DNA of 64,000 nucleotides from WQUF01 sp031549885 (lineage in GTDB: Bacteria > Bacillota > Clostridia > Clostridiales > Clostridiaceae). The stretch is from assembly GCA_031549885.1 (NCBI GenBank), contig JAVBPD010000071.1, positions 21,972 through 85,971 on the forward strand, given 5' to 3'. The notes beneath the pieces are model-generated. The model worked only from the letters and a program-made list of their open reading frames with translations, made no database searches and was not told the DNA's origin. The position numbers and the translations under genes were made by a program. Of this stretch, positions 17,330-27,000 are shown in pieces (within the stretch, counting starts at the first letter, position 1; every line of letters starts with the position of its first letter).

Positions 17330-18526
17330 CTAAATATAATAATTATATTTTCTATTATTACATTCCTTTACAAAAGCTTTGTAATTCTTTCTCCTTAATA
17401 TATCTAACCTTTTATCTTCACCTGCAAATATATTAAAATTTTCAATTAAAGCTTCCATCATAGCTGTTGCCAATTCTTTATACTTAAAATTAATATAAAT
17501 AGGATTTTTATAACCTCTCATATATATCTTTATATAATATTTTGCAATTTTAATTTTGTTTGTTTTCTCTGTATATGTATATTGACATGCCCACAACATC
17601 TTATTAGTTGGGTACACCCTTAAATTAGATAATTTTTTATTGTAACTTATAAGAGCTGATGGGCAGAGCCAATTTTCATTGCCATCTTTAAAAATAATCA
17701 TATTGTTTTTAATCTCATTATTTACTTTGTTTTTAAAATATAAGATTTCTTCTTTATATGTATAACAAAAAATTTGCCTATAGATTTTTTTGTATTTTGA
17801 CATCGATCTGTACGATAATACAAGTATAACTAGTATTATCTCAACTCCAAAATAAATATATGCTTCTATTTTGTAATTTTTAATTAGAATGAATACTCCT
17901 AATATTGAAATAAAATTAAAAAACAATATTATAAAACTAGACTTTTTAAGATTAACTTTCTTATTTCTAACAATCTCATCTATGGTCATTTTAGAAATAT
18001 CTTCACTTTTATATACTTTATCTATTTCTATAACACTAATATTTTTATAAAAATAATTTAGCATAAACGAACCTAATATTAAAATTAATGAAATAGGAAG
18101 TATGGATCTATTTATAAAAATAGTTGAAGTTGTGTCCTCAGAAATAATAAATTCTTTTAAATTTCCTATTTTGCTGTTTATATTGTTGTAAAACTCATAT
18201 TCAAATTGTTCCTCTGATAAGCCTTGTACCATTCCTAATATTTTATAATTTTCTACACTATTAACTTTATCTTTTGAAGCAAATAAAATGTAATCATCAC
18301 CTATTTTTGCTAAATAAAAATACCTTATTTTATCTTTATTTGAATTAGTTTCATAATACCCTGTTGGAGTTATATCAGATGTAAATGTTACCCTAGATTT
18401 ATTTTTAATCTCATTTATAGAAGTTATATTTTGAGGGGTTAAATAGTAAAGCCAGCTTTTTGTGAAAAAAAATACTACAATCAATATAAAACCAAGAACG
18501 TAAAAAAATCCCACTATTTTTTTCAT
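17330..18526 (-). CDS. Membrane protein of unknown function
   Basis: I do not recognise this 398-residue protein. It has a hydrophobic N-terminal segment (residues ~5-25), an extracytoplasmic-looking region (~30-135), a membrane segment near 140-160, a pair of segments near 195-240, and a ~150-residue hydrophilic, Lys/Tyr-rich C-terminal domain. The layout suggests four membrane spans with a soluble tail. It is transcribed toward the xdh/ABC terminator and separated from the surface-protein genes by another terminator, so it appears to be a single-gene unit. No catalytic motif is visible. Confidence 0.75.
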   Translation of the reverse strand: MKKIVGFFYVLGFILIVVFFFTKSWLYYLTPQNITSINEIKNKSRVTFTSDITPTGYYETNSNKDKIRYFYLAKIGDDYILFASKDKVNSVENYKILGMVQGLSEEQFEYEFYNNINSKIGNLKEFIISEDTTSTIFINRSILPISLILILGSFMLNYFYKNISVIEIDKVYKSEDISKMTIDEIVRNKKVNLKKSSFIILFFNFISILGVFILIKNYKIEAYIYFGVEIILVILVLSYRSMSKYKKIYRQIFCYTYKEEILYFKNKVNNEIKNNMIIFKDGNENWLCPSALISYNKKLSNLRVYPTNKMLWACQYTYTEKTNKIKIAKYYIKIYMRGYKNPIYINFKYKELATAMMEALIENFNIFAGEDKRLDILRRKNYKAFVKECNNRKYNYYI

Positions 18527-18668
18527 AATGCTCCCTTATTTATTTAAACTAAATATTTACATGAATAAAAATTAAGTAAAATTTACTTTTAGTTATTATT
18601 ATAGCATTAAATAATATAACTAAATACAATAATTAATAAAATTTTACTTTTATTAATTATGACATAGT

Positions 18669-18712
18669 AAAAAGGCTGCTAATTTTGAATAAATCAAAAG
18701 AGCAGCCTTTTA
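18669..18712 (-). terminator. Terminator after the small DUF11 protein gene
   Basis: AAAAGGCTGCT (18669-18680) pairs with AGCAGCCTTTT (18701-18711). On the minus strand the stem is followed by a T-run, directly after the stop at 18713. Confidence 0.85.
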
Positions 18713-19699
18713 TTATTTAAATAACTTCATCAACTTTCCAAATAAAGATACAATAATAGTCATCACTTTTTCCCCTGCCAGCGGAAGTTCCTCAGCTGGA
18801 CTTGTTGCTGCAGGGCTTAAAGTTTGAGTATTATTTGAGCTATTATCCTTATGGACTATCTCTGTTTCAAGCTTTAATGGATTACAAATAGTACAACTTG
18901 TAATTACATCATCGCTTGTAACTAAATTTCCCATCTCATCTTTTCCACTTGCTAATGCTTTATTTTCAATTATTTCATTAGCTAAAGCATCCTTTGGAAT
19001 TTCATAATCTAATGTAAATGTGACATCCTGTCCTTGAGCCAAAATAGCAGTTGATTTTGGATTTAATGCACTTACTTTAATTTTATCAAAGTTAATTTTT
19101 ACATCTTTTATGGTATTAATACCTATATTTGTTACTGTAAAAGTATATGTTAACTTTTCACCAGGTATTGGATTATCATTGCTTACTAAAACCCTCAGTT
19201 TTAAACTAGAATTTATAATGGCTGTAACAGCTTCATTGCTTTCTTCCTTTATCATTTCTCCATTATCCGAAATAGCAGTTACATATGCAATATTAGTAAT
19301 CTTATTGTCTACCACATCCATTTGATTTATTTTATAATTTCCTAAAAATATTATAGATTCATTAGGGTCTAAACTTTCAGTTGATCCATTTTTAGTCAAA
19401 ATTATTGGCCCAGTTTTAAGATTGTCCTCAATACTAATATTATTTAAAACTACATCTCCTATATTTGTTACAACTATTGTGTATTCTAATACATCTCCAA
19501 CAATAGCTTTTGCTCTATTTACAGATTTTTTTACAGTTAAATTTGCTTTATCTTTATTTATTAAGACTTTTGTTTCATTAATTTGATTTGTAATTAATTC
19601 CGTTGCTGATATGCCTTTTATATATACTTTGTTTATTAAGCTAAATAATATTATTAAGAAAAAGGTTAAAAAAACTATTTTCCCACTGTATTTTTTCAA
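18713..19699 (-). CDS. Exported DUF11-repeat protein with LPxTG-like C-terminus
   Basis: A ~328-residue surface protein. A long N-terminal hydrophobic segment (about residues 6-25) is followed by two DUF11-type beta-sandwich repeats, each opening with a KxxVxxxxPxxGExLxYTFxVTNIG-like pattern. The C-terminus has ELPLAGEK, a degenerate LPxTG, followed by a ~17-residue amphipathic tail (MTIIVSLFGKLMKLFK) rather than a full membrane span. I favour TTG 19699, five bases after GGAGGGGG; the ATG at 19714 precedes that ribosome site. It lies 30 bases after the large DUF11 gene and is probably co-transcribed with it. It is likely structural or adhesive. Confidence 0.8.
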   Translation of the reverse strand: MKKYSGKIVFLTFFLIILFSLINKVYIKGISATELITNQINETKVLINKDKANLTVKKSVNRAKAIVGDVLEYTIVVTNIGDVVLNNISIEDNLKTGPIILTKNGSTESLDPNESIIFLGNYKINQMDVVDNKITNIAYVTAISDNGEMIKEESNEAVTAIINSSLKLRVLVSNDNPIPGEKLTYTFTVTNIGINTIKDVKINFDKIKVSALNPKSTAILAQGQDVTFTLDYEIPKDALANEIIENKALASGKDEMGNLVTSDDVITSCTICNPLKLETEIVHKDNSSNNTQTLSPAATSPAEELPLAGEKVMTIIVSLFGKLMKLFK

Positions 19700-19728
19700 C
19701 AAAGCCCCCTCCATAAATAAATATCAAA

Positions 19729-22700
19729 TTATTTATTTTCTCCTGTTACAGGTAAATAAGCATCAGTAGAAGATGATTTAACTACTATATATGAAACGCT
19801 TGAACAAATTTCATTATATCCATCAGCTTTTACCTTTGCTGTATTGGTAAATGTCTTCCCGCCATCTTCTGTTACTTTTTTTGTAATTTGCATCTTAGCA
19901 TACTTGCCAACATCCAAAGAGCTAATTGTTTTAGTGTATTTAAGTGCATCATCTGTAATTTTTATATTTGAAATTGGAGAGTTTCCAGTGTTTTTAACTA
20001 ATATAGTATAAATAACTGTATCACCTTTTTTTGGTTTTAAATTATCCACAGTTTTTAATATGCTAAACCCAGGTTTTGTTGGGGTTTCTGTTATTGTAAT
20101 TATGACGCTGCTTTGATTGCTTGTTATAGTTTCGTTATTTTCTCCTTTTCCAGTTGCTGAAGCTATATTGGTAATTTTTTCTCCTTTTTTCATGTTATCT
20201 AAAACTGTATATGTAGCTTCAAAAGTTGCTGACTCTCCTGGTTTTAAAGATATAATTGACTGTGGATTAAGAGTTGATTTATCTATCATTGGATCTTTTA
20301 TTGTTATATTTTTTATTGCTGCATTACCTGTATTAGTTACTTTAAATTTATAAGTTATAGTTTCATCAACTATTGGGGTTGAATTGTTTACTGTTTTTAT
20401 AAGGCTTAAACTTTGATTAAATATGCTATATGTGGCATATGCTTTATCTTCTGGACCATTTGCCACTATAGCTTTAACCTCATTTGTAAAAGAACCACTT
20501 TTTTCTGTTACTTTTTTTGTAAGCTCTATTACTTTAGATTCATTAATATCTAATTTATCTATAATTTTATTGTATCCTAAAGCTTCATCAACTACTTTAA
20601 TATTCTTCAATACAGTATTTCCAGAGTTTATAACCTTTATTGTATACTTTACTATATCCCCTGTTTTAGGGTTTGTTTTATTTACAACCTTTGAAACGCT
20701 TATGCCTGATTTAAATGGCTGGCTTATTGTGCATACAGCAGTGCTTTCATTGCTTTTTATAACATCCTTATTTGCTGTATATCCAATGGCTGTTGCTTTA
20801 TTTATAATTTTATCTGATACTTTTTTATTATTTGGAATTGTATATTTAGCTGTAAATGTTGCTGACTCTCCCTTTAATAAATCTTCAACAAATTGTGGAT
20901 ATAATGTGCTTTTATCTATTAATGGGTCATTAATTGTAACATTTTTCATGTCCTGATTTCCAGTATTTTTAACTACAAATGTATATGTAACTGATTCTCC
21001 CATAACTGGAGTTTTATTATTTACTGTTTTTACAAGATACAAACTTTCTATAACAACATTATATGTTGCAGTAGCTTCAGCTGATGGTCCATTTAATACT
21101 TCTGCAACCACTTTATTTGTAAATGAACCTGAAGTTTCTGTTACTTTTTTAGAAAGATTTATAACCTTTGATTCACCTTTTGAAAGTTTATTAATTGTGC
21201 TGTTATAACTTAAAGGGTCATCAAGCACATTAATGTTTAATAAATCAGTATTTCCTATATTTTTAACTATAATAGTGTATATAACTGTATCTCCTGTTTT
21301 TGGATTTGCGTTATTTATAGTTTTAGAAACGGATATTGCAGGTTCTGCTGGTTCAACTATGGTGCATTCTGCAGTGCTTGGATCACTTACGACGGTGGTA
21401 TTGTTCAGTCCCTTTCCTATTGCAGTTGCTGTATTTTTAATCTTGTCCGAAACTTTAGCACTATCAGGAATTGTATAATTTGCTGTAAATATAGCTTGTG
21501 CGCCTTTAGCTAAGCTATTAACTGATCGTGGATTTAAAGTAGTTTCGTCTATTTTATCATCATTTATAGTTACATCTTTAATGGTTGTATCACCGGTATT
21601 TGTTACTACAAATGTATATTTAATTGTTTCCATAGCAATTGCAGTTTCTTTAACTGATTTAACTATTTTTAATCCTTGATTTTTTATATTAGTTACAGCG
21701 CTTGAAGAGTTGCTATTTACATCGTTCCCATTAGAATCTTTTCCCGTTGCTAAAGCCACATTATTAACTACTTTATCTCCTTGTTTAACGACATAAGTAG
21801 CTGTTAAAGTTTTAGACTCCCCTGATTTTAAATCGAATTTCCCAGCAGGTGTTAAAGAATTTGAAACCAAGTCATCTTTTATGGTTATGTTCTTTAAATC
21901 AGTTTGTCCATTATTTTGAACCTTAATTGTATATGTAAGCGTATCTCCAACTAAGGCCTCATCTTTATCCACTGTTTTTATTACAGACAGCCCTGGAGTT
22001 TTTGCAGAAAATGTTGCAGTGCTTTCATTGCTCTTAACTTTGCTTACCATATCGATGGCATATGCAGTATTTTTAAATGTCTTTCCAGCATCTTCTGACT
22101 TTACTATATATTCAGAAGATGTAAGAGTATATACTTCCCCTGGACTTAATTTATTTAAATTTGGATAAATTATTGATATTCCAAGATCATCAAGAGCCTT
22201 ATCAACTATGGTTATATTATTTGGATTAATATCATCATTGCCTGTGTTTTTTACTTTAAATGTATATATAATTTTATCTCCTGGAGAAGGATCTATAATA
22301 TTAACTGTTTTTTCAAGGTACATGCTGACAGTTTTATCTTCAGCTTTTACAGTAAATGTTGCAGTGCTTTCATTGCTCTTAACATTGTTTACCATATCAA
22401 TGGCATATGCTGTATTTTTAAACGTCTTTCCAGCATCTTCTTTCTTTACTGTATATTCAGTAGTTGTAAATACATATTCTGATCCTTTATTTAATTTACC
22501 TGATGTTATAGTACTTACTGTTATTCCAAGATCTTTAAGCATTGGATCATCTATTCTTATATTCTTTAAATCAATGTCAGTATCTCCAGTATTTTTTACT
22601 TTAAATGAAAATGTTATTTTATCCTTTTCCCTTGGGTTTTCATTGCTAACTGTTTTTTCGAGAGATAAACTTGAATTTAATGTTTTAGCTGTAAATGTAG

Positions 22701-23886
22701 CCACAGAGGCATCTTTACTAATAACCTCTATGCTTGTACCACATGGTGATATTGCAGTTGCCATAGCTTTAGCTGTATTAGTCACTTTATCATTTGCCTT
22801 AACTGTATATTCTGTAGTTTTAAATATATGTTCTTCTCCAGCTGCTAATGAAACTGATGAAGGATCTAATATATTAATGCCAAGCTCTGAAAGCTTCGGG
22901 TCGCTTACAGTTACATTATTTAAAACTGTATTTCCTGTATTTTTAACTGTAAATGAATATGTAATTTTCTCTTCTGGCATAGGATTTTCATTGCTAACTG
23001 TTTTATTAATTGTTAAATTAGGTTGTCCAATATTTATTTTACATGGAATAGATATATTATAATCATTGCCTATATCTGTAAACATTGGGAATAACATGGC
23101 ATTAAAATTAATTGTTGAGCCTTTAAATCCGTTTGGAACTGTATAATTAAATTCCACAACCTTTAATCTATCATTTGTAATGCTTCTATTTGTGTTTTTA
23201 TACGTTTTAAATGATGGCACAGCTTGACCTTTCAATATAGTATCGTTAACAGTTCCATCGCTAGATTTTAATTCAATTCTAGGATTTGTTAAATCAAAAG
23301 GCGTATTATTTGCCACTAAATATGTAAAAGCAACAGTTTCACCAGGCATGGCACACATTGTATCATTGTCTACTGTAAATTCAACTGCCTGTTCTAAATT
23401 CATCTGTTCCCACTGAGGTTCTATGTAAATTTTATCATTAAGCTTATATTGGTTAAATATGTCATCATTTTGAGCATCAATTGGATTGTTTGGATAGTCA
23501 TTTTTAAATGTCTTTATTTTTCCATTGTTTCTTGAAGAGTTTATATCAAATTGATCCCATCTAACATATTTATTATCATCTAATTTTTGCTTCCAAAACA
23601 TTGCCGTTCCATAAGGGTTAAACTGATTCTGCATATTCCATGTTAATGTTCCATATTTTACAAATTGTTCTCTGGTATCACTTGAATTATCCCTTGTAGA
23701 TGCTGTTATATATTGTCCAGGTTCTGCATACCAAACATGCCCTGTTTTTTTATTATCTGCATCAGAAAATATTAAATCAACATCTGCTGGGCCTGTTATT
23801 CCAGATGCAAAAGCTAAGGTTTTAGTTAACAGTCCAATTGCAACAATAACCGATGTTAAAATCGAGAATTTTCTTTTGTTTAACAT
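19729..23886 (-). CDS. Giant DUF11-repeat surface protein, LPVTG at the extreme C-terminus
   Basis: A 1385-residue exported protein with a signal peptide (~1-28), a unique N-terminal domain (~30-290) and ten DUF11-type repeats of ~100-120 residues. The repeats fall into classes: 1-3 are alike, then after 4 there are alternating types (5, 7, 9 versus 6, 8, 10). It ends in YLPVTGENK, a good sortase motif, but only three residues follow the Gly and no membrane span or charged tail exists. No reading frame downstream supplies one. TAGGAGG precedes ATG 23886. It forms an operon with the small DUF11 protein. It is probably a long cell-wall stalk or adhesin; how it is anchored is unclear. Confidence 0.9.
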   Translation of the reverse strand: MLNKRKFSILTSVIVAIGLLTKTLAFASGITGPADVDLIFSDADNKKTGHVWYAEPGQYITASTRDNSSDTREQFVKYGTLTWNMQNQFNPYGTAMFWKQKLDDNKYVRWDQFDINSSRNNGKIKTFKNDYPNNPIDAQNDDIFNQYKLNDKIYIEPQWEQMNLEQAVEFTVDNDTMCAMPGETVAFTYLVANNTPFDLTNPRIELKSSDGTVNDTILKGQAVPSFKTYKNTNRSITNDRLKVVEFNYTVPNGFKGSTINFNAMLFPMFTDIGNDYNISIPCKINIGQPNLTINKTVSNENPMPEEKITYSFTVKNTGNTVLNNVTVSDPKLSELGINILDPSSVSLAAGEEHIFKTTEYTVKANDKVTNTAKAMATAISPCGTSIEVISKDASVATFTAKTLNSSLSLEKTVSNENPREKDKITFSFKVKNTGDTDIDLKNIRIDDPMLKDLGITVSTITSGKLNKGSEYVFTTTEYTVKKEDAGKTFKNTAYAIDMVNNVKSNESTATFTVKAEDKTVSMYLEKTVNIIDPSPGDKIIYTFKVKNTGNDDINPNNITIVDKALDDLGISIIYPNLNKLSPGEVYTLTSSEYIVKSEDAGKTFKNTAYAIDMVSKVKSNESTATFSAKTPGLSVIKTVDKDEALVGDTLTYTIKVQNNGQTDLKNITIKDDLVSNSLTPAGKFDLKSGESKTLTATYVVKQGDKVVNNVALATGKDSNGNDVNSNSSSAVTNIKNQGLKIVKSVKETAIAMETIKYTFVVTNTGDTTIKDVTINDDKIDETTLNPRSVNSLAKGAQAIFTANYTIPDSAKVSDKIKNTATAIGKGLNNTTVVSDPSTAECTIVEPAEPAISVSKTINNANPKTGDTVIYTIIVKNIGNTDLLNINVLDDPLSYNSTINKLSKGESKVINLSKKVTETSGSFTNKVVAEVLNGPSAEATATYNVVIESLYLVKTVNNKTPVMGESVTYTFVVKNTGNQDMKNVTINDPLIDKSTLYPQFVEDLLKGESATFTAKYTIPNNKKVSDKIINKATAIGYTANKDVIKSNESTAVCTISQPFKSGISVSKVVNKTNPKTGDIVKYTIKVINSGNTVLKNIKVVDEALGYNKIIDKLDINESKVIELTKKVTEKSGSFTNEVKAIVANGPEDKAYATYSIFNQSLSLIKTVNNSTPIVDETITYKFKVTNTGNAAIKNITIKDPMIDKSTLNPQSIISLKPGESATFEATYTVLDNMKKGEKITNIASATGKGENNETITSNQSSVIITITETPTKPGFSILKTVDNLKPKKGDTVIYTILVKNTGNSPISNIKITDDALKYTKTISSLDVGKYAKMQITKKVTEDGGKTFTNTAKVKADGYNEICSSVSYIVVKSSSTDAYLPVTGENK

Positions 23887-23925
23887 TTTTTCCTCCTATA
23901 AGTAATTTTTCTAAATATATGAATA

Positions 23926-23954
23926 ATTATATATTATAAAATTCAAAATAACAA
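23926..23954 (-). promoter_or_regulatory. Predicted promoter of the DUF11 operon
   Basis: On the minus strand TTGTTA (23954-23949), a 17-base spacer and a perfect TATAAT (23931-23926) lie about 40 bases before the start codon of the giant DUF11 gene. Confidence 0.65.
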
Positions 23955-24034
23955 CGGATGCCATGTATAATATTACCTATTTCTTGTATATAATTTGATG
24001 TTTTGCGATATTTTTCATATATTATATCTATTTA

Positions 24035-24078
24035 TTTTTAAAAGAAGATGATTCCGCTTAAATATAGGAATCATCTTC
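24035..24078 (-). terminator. Terminator of the VWA adhesin gene
   Basis: GAAGATGATTCC (24044-24055) pairs perfectly with GGAATCATCTTC (24067-24078). On the minus strand a short T-run follows, 14 bases after the stop of the adhesin gene. Confidence 0.8.
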
Positions 24079-24091
24079 TCTATGCATACTT

Positions 24092-27000
24092 CTATTTTCC
24101 AAGGAAAAAATCAAATATAGCCTTTTCTCCAGTTGTTGGCAATCCATAGCTTACTACAGTTAAATTAAAGTCTTGCCTTACATCGCTTGAAACCACTGAA
24201 ACATCTTTCGAAACATCATCATATCCTTCTTTTGATGCTTTAACAGCATAACTACCTGATGTTAAATTATCTAATACATAGTACCCAGCTTTATCAGTTT
24301 CTGCGTTATTATCATTAGTTATAACTACAGCTTTCTCAATAGGTTTTTTGCTTCCAGAAACTTGTCCATAAATTAGATATCTATTATTTGATCCATTTTG
24401 CATCTCTAGGCTGAAATTGCATTCAGTCATAGATGAAGGCATTACAGTGACTGTTTCATACTCTGAATTATATCCATCAGCGCTAGCTATTACATTGTAA
24501 TCTCCTGCTTTTACTCCAGTTTTTACATAGTTTCCAAAGCTATCTGTTTCAACCTTTTCTCCAGCTATAATAGCATATGAATTAGGTATAGGTTGTCCAT
24601 TTTCATTTGTTATCTTTCCGTAAATTGCTCCTTCATCTCCATCTTTAAGCAATATAGTTATAACTTGGCTGGCATTTGATGAAGTTAAAGTTACCTTTGC
24701 CGATCCTACGCTATATCCAGTTTTACTTGCGATTATGTAATATGTTCCATTTTGAAGGTTTGTATATAAAGCTTCACCATTTGCATCGGTGAGTTTATCT
24801 ACTCCATTAAGTACAACTTTTGAATTTTCTAAAACTTCGCCTTTAGAATTTTTCACAATGACCTTTACATATGGCTCATCTGAATTGTTACAATCATCAG
24901 GAACCTGAGCTGTTACTTCATCTGATTTTATTCCATCTGGTGTCTCTTCTACTACCTTTACTTTATCTCCTGGTTTTAATGGTGTAGGAATATCTGTTTT
25001 CCATTTTCCATTATCATCAACTGGTATGTCCTCTATTACTGTTCCATCTGGAAGAGTTAAATCTATTTTATCTCCAGGTGTTCCTTTTCCTGATATTGTA
25101 GTATCTCCAGGTTTTAATGGGTCAATTGTAGGTGTTGGTTTTTTAGTTTCGCTTGTACTATTATCTGTGGAATTATTTGTAGTGTTACTTGTACTATTGT
25201 TTCCATCTTCAGGAACTTGAGCTGTTACTTCATCTGATTTTATTCCACCTGGTGTCTCTTCTACTACTTTTACCTTATCTCCTGGTTTTAATGGCTTAGG
25301 AATATCTGTTTTCCAATTCCCATTATCATCAACTGGTATGTCTTCTATTACTGTTCCATCTGGAAGAGTTAAATCTATTTTATCTCCAGGTGTTCCTTTT
25401 CCTGATATTGTAGTATCTCCAGGTTTTAATGGGTCAATTGTAGGTGTTGGTTTTTTAGTTTCGCTTGTACTATTATCCGTTGAATTATTTGTAGTGTTAC
25501 TTGTACTATTGTTTCCACCATCAGGAACTTGAGCTGTTACTTCATCTGATTTTATTCCACCTGGTGTCTCTTCTACTACTTTTACCTTATCTCTTGGTTT
25601 TAGTGGTGTTTCAATATCTGTTTTCCATTTTCCATTGTCATCAACTGGTATATCTTCTATTACTGTTCCGTCTGGAAGCGTTAAATCTATTTTGTCTCCA
25701 GGTGTTCCTTTTCCTGATATTGTAGTATCTCCAGGTTTTAATGGATCAATTGTAGGTGTTGGTTTTTTATCGCTTCCTTTTTCAAGAGCAAAATCTTTTA
25801 CAATAGCTTCAGATGCAGGAATGCTAACTTGAGCTACTTCAGATTTATAACCATCTGCACTTGCTATTACTTTATGGCTTCCAGGTGCTAAATCTGTTAT
25901 AACATAATTCCCAAAACTATCTACTATACCAGTTTTTCCTTCACACACTACAGTAGCTTTTGATATTGTATTTCCAGTTTCTTTATCAGTAACTTTTCCT
26001 ATTACTGCACCGTTTGTTCCAGGCGTTAATATAATTACTATTTCTTTATGAGGATTTGAAACATTTATAGTTCCTTGAGCATATCCAACGTTGTAACCAT
26101 CCTTCGAAGCTATAATATTGTAAGTTCCAAATTCTAACTCGCTAAAGGTAACCTTACCATCTTCATCAGTTATTTTTTCTACTCCATTTATAATTACTTT
26201 TGATCCTTTTAAAACCTCTGAACTATTTTTTACTATAACTGTTATTGAGCCATTAACAGGGTCAGATGGAACTAGCTTTACTGTGTTCTTTACAGTTACT
26301 TCAGTTGCAGCTTCTGATTCTTCTACAGAAAAGCTTATAGGATCTTTTGATAATTCATAACCATCTGGAGCTGTCTTTTCTACTAATGTATAGCTTCCTT
26401 TTGGCAAATTATTAACTGTTACTGTTCCTTCGTCATTTGTGGTAACAGTTTGAACTGTTTGGGAGTTTGAATTTTTTACCTCAAATTTAGCACCAGATAA
26501 TGCCTTATTAGAGTCTTCAGAATCTACTTTATTTATTTTTAAATTATAACAAGCAGTTGGTTGAACATAAGAATCATCATTTAATTTGGAAAGATTGCTT
26601 GTTCCTGCAGAAGTTATTATTTTACCACCATCATTGATTACTGTTATTGAACCTGAATTCATTCTAACATTTGATTCAACTGTAAATGTAAGCTTATAAG
26701 TTCCAGATACTAAAGCATCAAGATTCCAATTAAATGAATTGTCGCTTCCTATTGTTGGGGTTTCATTTGGATAAGGTATTTGTACAATATTTCCTGTACT
26801 ATCTGTAACCTTTGCGCTTGACTCTACATAGTGAAAATTAGAATTAATCATTTCTTTCACAGATGCATCTTCTTGAATTGTTGTAGCTATAACGCTCCTT
26901 ATTACATTTGCATATTCGTCAATAGTTCTAGTTTGGCTTTCAAAATCTGCATAAAATCCATTTGCACTTACAAGTGGAGAAACAGTGTTTTTAAAATATG

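Noticed and set aside
19690..19750. A frameshift hiding the membrane anchor of the giant DUF11 protein
   Set aside because: None of the three frames after LPVTG codes a hydrophobic span before the next gene's ribosome site.
22208..23062. A 284-codon plus-strand open frame inside the DUF11 gene
   Set aside because: It is the mirror of the Thr/Val-rich repeats, has hydrophobic low-complexity content and no plausible start context.
24910..25790. An inserted mobile element
   Set aside because: The repeats are in-frame protein domains without terminal inverted repeats or a transposase.
25026..25832. Three look-alike plus-strand open frames
   Set aside because: They are antisense copies of the 312-bp adhesin repeats, not separate genes.
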